Shown here one piece after another: positions 47,619 through 55,614 of a stretch of DNA of 64,000 bases. The first letter of the stretch is position 1; the number at the start of each line of letters is the position of its first letter. The stretch lies in NCBI RefSeq assembly GCF_009617895.1, contig NZ_BLAW01000001.1, positions 2,843,001 through 2,907,000 on the forward strand, read 5' to 3'. Under the pieces are notes generated by a model. It saw only the letters and a program-made list of their open reading frames with translations. It made no database searches and had not been told where the DNA came from. This DNA comes from Prolixibacter sp. SD074. Its GTDB lineage: Bacteria > Bacteroidota > Bacteroidia > Bacteroidales > Prolixibacteraceae. A program made the translations under genes and the position numbers.

Positions 47619-50600
47619 ATGGTTGTAGGAAATAAAGGTACTAGATTAAGTAAAATTGCACGCGAATTAAACGTAGGTATTTTTACCCTGGTTGATTATT
47701 TGCAAAAGCAAGGGGTCGAGATATCATCCAATCCGAACACCAAGATTGATGACAAGACCCAGGAAATGCTGGAAAAGCAGTTCCGTAAAGATCATGAGGC
47801 ACGTATCGAAGCCGACAAGGTGAACTTACGTCAAACAAGATCGAAGAAAGAATCCGTTTCACTTGATGACGTGCATCAGGAGGAGAAAAATGAAACGGAA
47901 GACGAAGATTTTCAGGATGACTCCATCCGTATTGCCGACCACAGTAGCTCAGCCCACCGCACCGAAGAGAAAAAGAAACCTTCGAAAGAAACTCCGAAAC
48001 CGAAACAATCCCAAGTACCTACACCTCCTGCACCCGAGAAAAAAGAAGAAAAGCCAAAAGTTAAAGTTGTTGGACACGTAAATTTGGAAAATCTGGGCCC
48101 AAAAGCCCCGAAAGAAGAGGAAAAGACTTCGAAAGAAGAAATACCGGAAACCCCAAAAACGAATGCTCCGGAGAAAAAAGAAGGGCCGGCGCCTTCTCCT
48201 GAAAAGAAAAAAGAACAAGATAAGTCCCCAAAAACTCCCCAACAGGAGAAAAAAGAGCCAGGGAAACCAGAAAAAACCGAGGCCGGGACACCCCCTGAAG
48301 CTGAAAAATCAGCAAAAAAGGAATCTGCTTCACTAAAAGCAGAGGACAAAGTTAAAGTCGTTGGTAAAGTCGATCTCGATTCCATGAAGCCTGGCCCAAA
48401 ACAAACAAAAGAAACTCCGAAAAAGCAACAAAAACCGGCCTCCGGAGAGCAGCAAACTCAGAAGAAACCGAAGGGTAAAGTTGGTGAGAAAAAGCAAACT
48501 CAAGAAAAAAATACCAAAAACGGAGACGAAATATTCAAACTGGAAAGAAAGAAACTTTCCGGCCCGACCGTAGTCGGCAAAATTGATCTTCCTGTAGCAG
48601 ATAAACGCAAGCCGGGGAACAATAAGAATAAAAAAGAAGAAGAACGGCAAAACCGAAAGAAAAAACGCAAAAGGATTCCGAAGGATCAAAAAGAACGCGT
48701 TTCGGTAAACAACAATAAAAAGGATAATCAACCCCGGCAACAACATCCACAGCATCAAAAAGATGGTGCCAAACGGGGTGATTGGAAGAAAAAAACGAAC
48801 CGGAAAAAGCCGGCACCGAAGAAAGAAGTTAGCGAAGAAGATGTTCAGAAGCAAATCAAGGAAACGCTTGCCCGGCTGACTTCCAAAGGGCAGAAATCGA
48901 AAGGTTCGAAATACCGTCGTGAAAAACGCCATGCCGTCAGTGAGAAAATGGCTGAGGAAATGGCCAAAGCTGAACAGGATAAGAATGTAATCAAGGTAAC
49001 GGAATTCGTTTCGGTAAACGAACTTTCCAGCATGATTGATGTGCCCGTGACCAAGATCATTGAAACCTGTATGAACCTTGGCCTGTTTGTTTCCATCAAC
49101 CAGCGTCTTGATGCGGAAACGATGGCGCTTGTTGCCGATGAATTTGGTTACAAAGTTGAATTCATTTCGGTAGAGGTGCAGGAAGCAATTATGGAAGAAG
49201 AGGACATCGAGGAGGAAATGCAAGCCCGTCCACCGATTGTTACGGTCATGGGACACGTTGACCATGGTAAAACCTCCTTGCTTGACCACATTCGCAAAAC
49301 CAATGTAATTGCCGGTGAGGCCGGAGGGATTACACAGCACATTGGTGCGTATAACGTAACTCTCGAAGATAAGCGAAAAATCACCTTCCTGGATACTCCA
49401 GGCCACGAAGCCTTTACGGCTATGCGTGCCCGTGGTGCCCAGATTACCGATATCGCCATCATTATCATCGCTGCTGATGACAACGTAATGCCGCAAACCG
49501 TTGAAGCGATCAATCACGCCGCAGCTGCCGGTGTGCCCATTATATTTGCCATCAACAAGATTGACAAGCCAGGGGCCAATCCGGAACGGATTAAGGAAGA
49601 ATTGGCCAACATGAACTACCTCATCGAAGAATGGGGCGGTAAATATCAGTCTCAGGATATTTCTGCCAAGAACGGCAACGGAATAGCAGAACTGATGGAA
49701 AAAGTGTTGCTGGAAGCTGAGATGCTTGAACTTCAGGCCAATCCCAATAAACGTGCTGTCGGATCCGTGATCGAATCATCGCTGGATAAAGGTCGGGGTT
49801 ATGTAGCCACGCTTTTAATTCAAGCCGGTACACTTCGGGTAGGAGACGTAATACTGGCAGGGCAATATTTTGGACACGTCAAAGCAATGTTTAACGAGCG
49901 TAACCAACGAATTGAAGAGGTCGGCCCATCAGAACCGGCATTAATCCTTGGTTTGAATGGTGCTCCGCAGGCCGGCGACAAGTTCAACATCATGGAAAGT
50001 GAAAAAGAAGCCCATCAAATTGCCAACAAACGTGAACAGTTGCAGCGTGAACAGGGACTTCGGACACAAAAACATATTACACTTGACGAAATTGGCCGCC
50101 GTATTGCTATCGGAAATTTCCAGGAACTCAATGTTATTGTGAAAGGTGACGTAGACGGTTCCATCGAAGCACTCTCCGACTCGTTGATCAAATTGTCGAC
50201 ACAAGAGATTCAGGTGAATGTTATCCACAAAGCTGTGGGACAAATTACCGAATCGGATGTGATGCTGGCAACCGCGTCCAATGCCATTATTATTGGATTC
50301 CAGGTACGCCCATCGCTCAACGCACGTCGAATTGCGGAGAAAGAGGAAATCGATATTCGCCTTTACTCCATCATCTACGATGCGATTAACGAACTCAAAT
50401 CGGCAATGGAAGGAATGCTTGCTCCCGAAATCAAGGAGGAAATCCAGGGAACAGCCGAAATCATGGAAACTTTCAAGATTACCAAAGTGGGTACTATCGC
50501 CGGTTGTATCGTTCGCGACGGAAAGATTACCCGCAACGCACAGATTCGCATCATCAGGGACGGCATCGTTGTTTTCACCGGCGAACTTGGTTCACTGAAA

Positions 50601-50735
50601 CGCTTCAAGGACGATGTGAAGGAGGTAGCCCGTGGTTATGAATGCGGACTGAACATTAATGGTTACGACGACATTAAAGTAGGTGACTTTGTTGAAGCAT
50701 TTACCGAAGTGGAAGTAGCCAAAAAACTGAAATAA
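47619..50735 (+). CDS. infB: Translation initiation factor IF-2
   Basis: GTPase that places initiator tRNA on the ribosome. 1038 residues. The N-terminus has an IF2-N-like helix ([21 protein letters not shown]), then about 400 residues rich in Lys, Glu and Pro. Within this stretch a KVVG-[HK]-[VI]-[ND]-L motif occurs three times (about residues 148, 245 and 318). A second IF2-N domain follows (about 465-520). The G domain begins near residue 540 with GHVDHGKTS, then DTPGHEAF and NKIDKP. Domains II-IV fill the rest. Third gene of rimP-nusA-infB. Confidence 0.98.
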   Translation: MVVGNKGTRLSKIARELNVGIFTLVDYLQKQGVEISSNPNTKIDDKTQEMLEKQFRKDHEARIEADKVNLRQTRSKKESVSLDDVHQEEKNETEDEDFQDDSIRIADHSSSAHRTEEKKKPSKETPKPKQSQVPTPPAPEKKEEKPKVKVVGHVNLENLGPKAPKEEEKTSKEEIPETPKTNAPEKKEGPAPSPEKKKEQDKSPKTPQQEKKEPGKPEKTEAGTPPEAEKSAKKESASLKAEDKVKVVGKVDLDSMKPGPKQTKETPKKQQKPASGEQQTQKKPKGKVGEKKQTQEKNTKNGDEIFKLERKKLSGPTVVGKIDLPVADKRKPGNNKNKKEEERQNRKKKRKRIPKDQKERVSVNNNKKDNQPRQQHPQHQKDGAKRGDWKKKTNRKKPAPKKEVSEEDVQKQIKETLARLTSKGQKSKGSKYRREKRHAVSEKMAEEMAKAEQDKNVIKVTEFVSVNELSSMIDVPVTKIIETCMNLGLFVSINQRLDAETMALVADEFGYKVEFISVEVQEAIMEEEDIEEEMQARPPIVTVMGHVDHGKTSLLDHIRKTNVIAGEAGGITQHIGAYNVTLEDKRKITFLDTPGHEAFTAMRARGAQITDIAIIIIAADDNVMPQTVEAINHAAAAGVPIIFAINKIDKPGANPERIKEELANMNYLIEEWGGKYQSQDISAKNGNGIAELMEKVLLEAEMLELQANPNKRAVGSVIESSLDKGRGYVATLLIQAGTLRVGDVILAGQYFGHVKAMFNERNQRIEEVGPSEPALILGLNGAPQAGDKFNIMESEKEAHQIANKREQLQREQGLRTQKHITLDEIGRRIAIGNFQELNVIVKGDVDGSIEALSDSLIKLSTQEIQVNVIHKAVGQITESDVMLATASNAIIIGFQVRPSLNARRIAEKEEIDIRLYSIIYDAINELKSAMEGMLAPEIKEEIQGTAEIMETFKITKVGTIAGCIVRDGKITRNAQIRIIRDGIVVFTGELGSLKRFKDDVKEVARGYECGLNINGYDDIKVGDFVEAFTEVEVAKKLK

Positions 50736-50750
50736 TCGGAATTTTGACGA

Positions 50751-50790
50751 AAAAAGAGGGAATCCGTTTTCGGACACCCTCTTTTGTTTT
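50751..50790. terminator. Terminator after infB, nearly identical to an IS end
   Basis: AAAAGAGGG and CCCTCTTTT arms surround an inner TCCG-TTTT-CGGA stem; A and T runs lie on both sides, so it can stop infB and the convergent dodecin gene. Its 35 bases 50751-50785 match the right IS end at 15161-15195 with one difference. Confidence 0.85.
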
Positions 50791-50844
50791 TCCGGCTCAG
50801 CTACTCTTGCCGGGAAAAAACCGAAACATCTTTTTGCATTATTA

Positions 50845-51054
50845 TCAACTTTCAAATTTGAAGGATACTTTTACTTTCACCCGGTAGGCTTCTACCTTGC
50901 CGTCGTTTATCTGCATATCCAATTGCGAAACTTCTGCAATACGCAAGTCGCGCAACGATTTTGAAGCACGCTCAACTGCATTCATGGCTGCTTTTTCCCA
51001 TGATTCCTTGCTGGTACCAACCAGTTCAATAATTTTATAAACACTATCCGACAT
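50845..51054 (-). CDS. Dodecin-like protein
   Basis: 69 residues with the dodecin layout: MSDSVYKIIELVGTSKESWEKAAMNAVERASKSLRDLRIAEVSQ and a C-terminal beta hairpin (DGKVEAYRVKVKVSFKF). Dodecins form hollow dodecamers that store flavin or CoA. The Trp that stacks on flavin in classical dodecins (in the LxWFEV segment) is replaced: here the segment reads LRIAEV. Flavin binding of the usual kind is therefore unlikely. A GGAGG ribosome-binding site is 6 nt before the start. Confidence 0.88.
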   Translation of the reverse strand: MSDSVYKIIELVGTSKESWEKAAMNAVERASKSLRDLRIAEVSQLDMQINDGKVEAYRVKVKVSFKFES

Positions 51055-51232
51055 AATGAGTCCTCCATTTTTTATAACCGATTCATTTCAAACCTAAGTA
51101 AGTTACAAATATTCAGCACGAAAGACAACTGATTGACACCATACAAAAACCTGCTTTCCAACTTTTAATAACATCTGGTAACCTCGCCATTTTTTTGTAA
51201 CTTAACTATCCAAATGTCAAATTACACCCCCA

Positions 51233-53701
51233 ATGATTCAGAATCCTGAAATTGATCTGGCCCGAAAATTCGTCTGGTTTACGAACCGAAATGTTTTCCT
51301 GACGGGTAAAGCGGGAACCGGAAAAACAACGTTTTTACAAAACCTAAAATCAAATCCGGTAAAGCGCATGATTGTTATCGCGCCAACCGGTGTAGCAGCC
51401 ATCAATGCCGGCGGGGTAACTATTCATTCATTTTTTCAACTTCCTTTTGGACCGATTCTGACAAAACGGGTGACCGGGGCCGCAAGTCAACCAAATTCAA
51501 ATGAACGACTTTATCGTTTCAGCAAAACCAAAATCAATATTATCAGGTCGCTCGATTTATTGGTTATCGATGAAATCAGCATGGTAAGAGCCGATATACT
51601 GGACGGAATCGATGACGTTCTTCGCAGGTACAGACGCCCGGAACTACCGTTTGGAGGAGTACAACTATTACTGATTGGTGACCTTCAGCAATTACCGCCG
51701 GTAGTAAAAAAGGAAGAATGGGAATTGTTGAAGCCCTACTATGATACATTCTATTTCTTCAGCAGTTATGCTTTGGCCAAATCAAAACCGGTTAATATCG
51801 AACTAAAAACAATCTTCCGCCAGCGCGACGAAGATTTTATCCGTGTACTCAACGAAATCAGAGATGACAAACTAACGCCTGCATCGTTGAAAAAGCTGAA
51901 TAAGCAATATCATCCTTCCTATCTGAACGGAGACAACGACGGGTACATTATTCTCACGACACACAATGCCGGGGCCGAAAACATCAACCGCCAAAAGCTG
52001 GCAAAACTTAATTCAAAGCTTTACTCGTACGACGCCGAAGTACAAGGAGATTTTGCACCATACAATTTCCCGGCGCCAGCCAAACTACAACTAAAGGAAG
52101 GCGCACAGGTTATGTTCCTGAAAAATGACAGCTCGTTTCGGAAACAGTATTACAATGGCAAAATTGGAGTAGTAACCGAACTCAATAAAGAGCACATCGA
52201 GGTATTATTTCCGGAAGAAGATGAACGGGTTGATGTACAAAAGGAAGAGTGGCGAAACATCCAGTATACAATTCATCCGGAAACGAAAAATATTGAAGAA
52301 AAGGAAATTGGGAAATTCATTCAGTATCCGCTGAAACTTGCCTGGGCCATTACCATTCACAAGAGCCAGGGACTCACCTTTGAAAAAGCTGTTATCGACG
52401 CGCATGCAGCATTCGCGCATGGGCAAACCTACGTGGCACTCAGTCGTTGCAAATCACTGGAGGGACTAAGGCTGAGCACACCGCTATCAACTGATGCCGT
52501 TATTTGCGACCCCACAGTTCAACATTTCAATAATAACGTAGCGGCACATGAGCCCGATGGACAAGAGTTCACGCGATCGAAAAGAGCTTATCAGCTAATG
52601 CTGTTGAATGAGCTTTTTGATTTCAGGACGATCGAAAAATTAATCAGCCAACTTCTCAAACTACTCAACGAAAACGAAGGGAGTGTTCAAGGGAACCTAA
52701 AAGCTAAACTACCGGAATTGTTAAAGCCTCATTTGCTTCATCTAAAGGACGTTTCCGTGAAATTCATGAAGCAATGTGAGCGCCTTTTCCAGGAAAATAA
52801 GTACCCTGAAACCGATGTATTTTTCAATGAACGGATAGTTAAAGCCAGCAAATATTTTAAGAATTACCTGGAAAATGACTGGCAACCCGTCGTCGGTTCA
52901 TTGTACTATGAATCGGACAATACCGCTGTTCTAAAATCATTAGATGAATTATCCGATAAAATCACTGAATTCATCACTCATAAGAAGATCTTTCTCACTT
53001 CGGTTGCCAAAGGATTTGAACTGGAAAAATATCTCCGGTCGAGAGCTTTGGTCCACCTCGAGGAACCGGAAAAGATCCGTTCAAAAGAAAAAGCCTTGAC
53101 TGATACGGACGTTACTCATCCTAAACTCTACCAACAGCTAAAAGCCTGGCGGTATCAACTGTCCAATGAATCCGGCGTTGCCCTCTACTCAATCGTATCA
53201 CAGAAATCATTACGCTTAATTGCCAACGAATTACCAACGACCATAAAACAGCTCGGTTCCATTCATGGTATCGGCAAGAAAAAACTCACCCAACACGGCG
53301 AAGACATACTCGAAGTGGTCAAGGGATACTGTCACCGAAATAATATCCCGCAAAGGAAAGACAACGGACAACCAACAGTTGGCAACCAAAAAGAGAATAC
53401 CAAACAAATTACATTCGACTTGTACCGGCAAGGAATGGATATTCCCACGATCAGCGAAACACGAGGCCTGACGCAAGGGACTATCGAAAGACACCTCGGC
53501 TATTTTATTCAACACGGCGAATTGGAAATCACTGAATTGGTCCCGGAAGAAAAGGTAAATACAATTGCCCCACTCATTGAGCGTAACAACACACGATCAC
53601 TTACAGAAATAAAACACCTGGCCGGCGAAGAAGTAACTTACGCCGATTTGCACTTTGTAATCAATCATTTGAAAAGAATGAAAACGGTAGATTTATCCTG
53701 A
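51233..53701 (+). CDS. Pif1/RecD-like helicase with HRDC and C-terminal HTH domains
   Basis: 822 residues. Superfamily 1 helicase core (about 1-430): Walker A GKAGTGKTT (24-32), VIAPTGVAAINAGGVTIHSFF, Walker B LVIDEISMVRAD (about 115-126), GDLQQLPPV, and the C-terminal WAITIHKSQGLTFEKAVIDAH (about 375-395). A linker follows, then an HRDC-like domain (about 640-705, LYQQLKAWRYQLSNESGVALYSIVSQKSLRLIA) and an HTH_40-type domain (about 722-820, TFDLYRQGMDIPTISETRGLTQGTIERHLGYFI). It probably unwinds DNA during repair or replication. Stand-alone gene; similar proteins are frequent in Bacteroidota. Confidence 0.9.
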   Translation: MIQNPEIDLARKFVWFTNRNVFLTGKAGTGKTTFLQNLKSNPVKRMIVIAPTGVAAINAGGVTIHSFFQLPFGPILTKRVTGAASQPNSNERLYRFSKTKINIIRSLDLLVIDEISMVRADILDGIDDVLRRYRRPELPFGGVQLLLIGDLQQLPPVVKKEEWELLKPYYDTFYFFSSYALAKSKPVNIELKTIFRQRDEDFIRVLNEIRDDKLTPASLKKLNKQYHPSYLNGDNDGYIILTTHNAGAENINRQKLAKLNSKLYSYDAEVQGDFAPYNFPAPAKLQLKEGAQVMFLKNDSSFRKQYYNGKIGVVTELNKEHIEVLFPEEDERVDVQKEEWRNIQYTIHPETKNIEEKEIGKFIQYPLKLAWAITIHKSQGLTFEKAVIDAHAAFAHGQTYVALSRCKSLEGLRLSTPLSTDAVICDPTVQHFNNNVAAHEPDGQEFTRSKRAYQLMLLNELFDFRTIEKLISQLLKLLNENEGSVQGNLKAKLPELLKPHLLHLKDVSVKFMKQCERLFQENKYPETDVFFNERIVKASKYFKNYLENDWQPVVGSLYYESDNTAVLKSLDELSDKITEFITHKKIFLTSVAKGFELEKYLRSRALVHLEEPEKIRSKEKALTDTDVTHPKLYQQLKAWRYQLSNESGVALYSIVSQKSLRLIANELPTTIKQLGSIHGIGKKKLTQHGEDILEVVKGYCHRNNIPQRKDNGQPTVGNQKENTKQITFDLYRQGMDIPTISETRGLTQGTIERHLGYFIQHGELEITELVPEEKVNTIAPLIERNNTRSLTEIKHLAGEEVTYADLHFVINHLKRMKTVDLS

Positions 53702-53921
53702 AAGAATGGTTTAATCAGACACGTTTAGCCGTATCTTCCCGATGGCGGACAAGTAACAATAACACATCTCTTTTCATGTGAAAAAAATTTTCTGTTAATT
53801 GATTATAAGAAATTTACCATATTTTAATCGATACATCAATACTATTGTCAAATCATGATTCATCCTTTCAAGCACATGATTCAATCATTCATAATACCCA
53901 TTCGCTCATTCTAATTTACTA
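53702..53921. other. A/T-rich intergenic stretch without recognisable gene
   Basis: Downstream of the helicase gene; no frame longer than a few codons with a recognisable protein and no strong hairpin. It precedes the promoter of the candidate small RNA. Confidence 0.5.
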
Positions 53922-53956
53922 TTTGCAAAATAAATATTACGAAAGGTGTATCTTTG
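53922..53956 (+). promoter_or_regulatory. Promoter of the candidate small RNA
   Basis: TTTG (53922-53925) and TATCTTTG (53949-53956), 23 nt apart, match the Bacteroidota -33 TTTG / -7 TAnnTTTG pattern perfectly. The predicted transcription start is near 53962. Confidence 0.65.
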
Positions 53957-53961
53957 TATCG

Positions 53962-54049
53962 GTTGATTAAAGTTCAAGTTGCCTCGCACGAAGAGGAAGA
54001 GGCAATTTTTGGTTTTTACCCCGCTGCATTCCAGCGGGTTTTTTTATAT
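53962..54049 (+). ncRNA. Candidate two-hairpin small RNA or leader RNA
   Basis: Downstream of a good promoter, about 88 nt without an open frame fold into two consecutive hairpins: TTGCCTC/GAGGCAA (53979-54005) followed by TTTTTGG, then CCCGCTG/CAGCGGG (54020-54038) followed by seven T residues. The second is a typical intrinsic terminator, so a short transcript is predicted. The DUF3267 gene starts 39 nt after it, so the element is either an independent small RNA or an attenuating leader of that gene. I recognise no known RNA family. Confidence 0.5.
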
Positions 54050-54088
54050 CTTGTCTGAAGGTAATTACCAGCAAAAAGACAAATATAA

Positions 54089-54727
54089 ATGGGACTAACT
54101 CCTGAACAGATTCAACACGGCCCGGGCTATAAATTAGTAGCCAAAATTTCCCATGACAACATAAAAGCTTTTTTGCTGGACCAGTTCTCAGGTGGCTCGG
54201 GATTGGCCAAACGGTATATGATATACCAAACAATAATGGGTGCAGTGTTAGCCGGATTACTGGCCTACTGCATTGTATCTTTCTTTAAAGGCTCAAAAAA
54301 GGAACTCGAATGGTTCTCTTTAGCGGTACTTATCTCGTTTACCGTTTTGGTGGTATTGCATGAACTGCTCCATGCGTTGGCTTTTCTGATAACCGGAGTA
54401 AGAAATATTTCATTTGGGGCCAACTTCTGGCGTTTCATTTTTTACGTACAGGCCGACCGCGAAGTGATTCAAGAAAAGCAATTCCGGTTTGTGGCACTTG
54501 CTCCCTTCATTGTGATCAACCTGGTTACTGCCGCAGGAGCGTTGTGGAGTCTCTGGCAAAATTTGTCAGCTGTTATTCTATGGCTAAGCATTATGTCGAT
54601 ACACAGTTTTTTTTGTGCAGGAGATTACGGCTTACTCTGTCTCTATCAAAATCATCCCGACAAGGAAATTGTCACTTTTGATTTAAAGGATGAACGCTGT
54701 TCGTATTTCTACGAAAAAATAACCTGA
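54089..54727 (+). CDS. DUF3267-type integral membrane protein with HExxH zinc motif
   Basis: 212 residues with four or more hydrophobic segments (about 48-70, 80-105, 150-170, 172-195). The second contains VVLHELLHALAF, a HExxH motif (residues about 92-96) as in zinc metallopeptidases; DUF3267 proteins are described as putative zincin peptidases of the membrane. The protein also has an FGANFWRFIFYVQADREVI segment typical of the family. Substrate unknown. It starts 39 nt after the two-hairpin element, which may control it, and ends one base before the stop of the convergent YgjV-GNAT gene. Confidence 0.85.
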   Translation: MGLTPEQIQHGPGYKLVAKISHDNIKAFLLDQFSGGSGLAKRYMIYQTIMGAVLAGLLAYCIVSFFKGSKKELEWFSLAVLISFTVLVVLHELLHALAFLITGVRNISFGANFWRFIFYVQADREVIQEKQFRFVALAPFIVINLVTAAGALWSLWQNLSAVILWLSIMSIHSFFCAGDYGLLCLYQNHPDKEIVTFDLKDERCSYFYEKIT

Positions 54728-55354
54728 TTATTTAATCCTAAATACATACTGGTCACCTTCGCGAATAAAGCCAATCTTTTCGAGGTAGTTATTATGCGCC
54801 GTGTTTTGAACTTCGGAATAGAGCATATTGTATCCCATATACCGGAAACGGCCCATGTTTCTTCTGAAGATATAATCGGCCACCTTGTAATCGCGGTAGC
54901 GTGGCACCACATAATCGAGGACAATATGTAGCGTATCGGCATCCTTAATTTCCAGAAGGATCAGCCCGGCCATATTCAGGTCGCGGTGGACAAACATAAT
55001 TAGGTATTCCTCTTTGATATCGAAGTTAAAACGCGGAAAAAACTGCTTAATATCATCATGGTAATACTCCAGAAAATCGGTCAGATAATCATTCTCCCCG
55101 GAGTGGACAAAAGCTACACGGAACGCTTCCTTCTTCCGGTAAATCCCGTAAAGATGAACCAGGTTAACACCAACAATAAAGATATTAACTCCGGCTACCG
55201 ATATGGAATGAATTAAAATACCGTATACCGAAAATATAATAGAACCAAAGAGATTTAACCACCGCAGCTTAACAAGCGAAGACATCATCAGGCTAATCGC
55301 CACCAACACCGAAGCCACCAATCCAATAGCCTCATAATATTCAGAGAAATCCAT
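54728..55354 (-). CDS. YgjV-like membrane domain fused to a GNAT-like acyltransferase
   Basis: The start MDFSEYYEAIGLVASVLVAI gives 208 residues. Part one (about 1-80) has three hydrophobic helices with LVKLRWLNLFGSIIFSVYGI and GVNIFIVGVNLVHLYGIYR, as in the YgjV inner-membrane family. Part two (about 82-208) resembles a GNAT fold: AGLILLEIKDADTLHIVLDYVVPRYRDYKVADYIF (strands 4-5 and the CoA loop) and NYLEKIGFIREGDQYV at the end. The 39 extra codons upstream (to 55471) look non-coding. Substrate unknown; convergent with the DUF3267 gene. Confidence 0.75.
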   Translation of the reverse strand: MDFSEYYEAIGLVASVLVAISLMMSSLVKLRWLNLFGSIIFSVYGILIHSISVAGVNIFIVGVNLVHLYGIYRKKEAFRVAFVHSGENDYLTDFLEYYHDDIKQFFPRFNFDIKEEYLIMFVHRDLNMAGLILLEIKDADTLHIVLDYVVPRYRDYKVADYIFRRNMGRFRYMGYNMLYSEVQNTAHNNYLEKIGFIREGDQYVFRIK

Positions 55355-55614
55355 AAGTAAAAGTTTCAATCCCCAAAGACAACATCCAACTGCCACATTT
55401 GGTTTGTCTTTTTCGAAATTGAGAATAAAATTAATTGTTGTAACGATGCCCACTAAACAAATTCGCCGCATGGAACGATTTAAAATTATGAACGAAAACG
55501 AAGATTTCTGCCACTGATGATCTTCTCCATCTTTTTATGGGGCATCATATGGTTCATCTTTTTTTACAAGTTTCCGATTTATAGGTCTCAATTTTCTTCC
55601 CGTGCGTCAACTTC

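Noticed and set aside
48333-49517. 394-codon frame antisense to infB
   Set aside because: Mirror of the Lys/Glu-rich coding strand of infB; infB is certain, and the antisense frame is an artefact of its codon bias.
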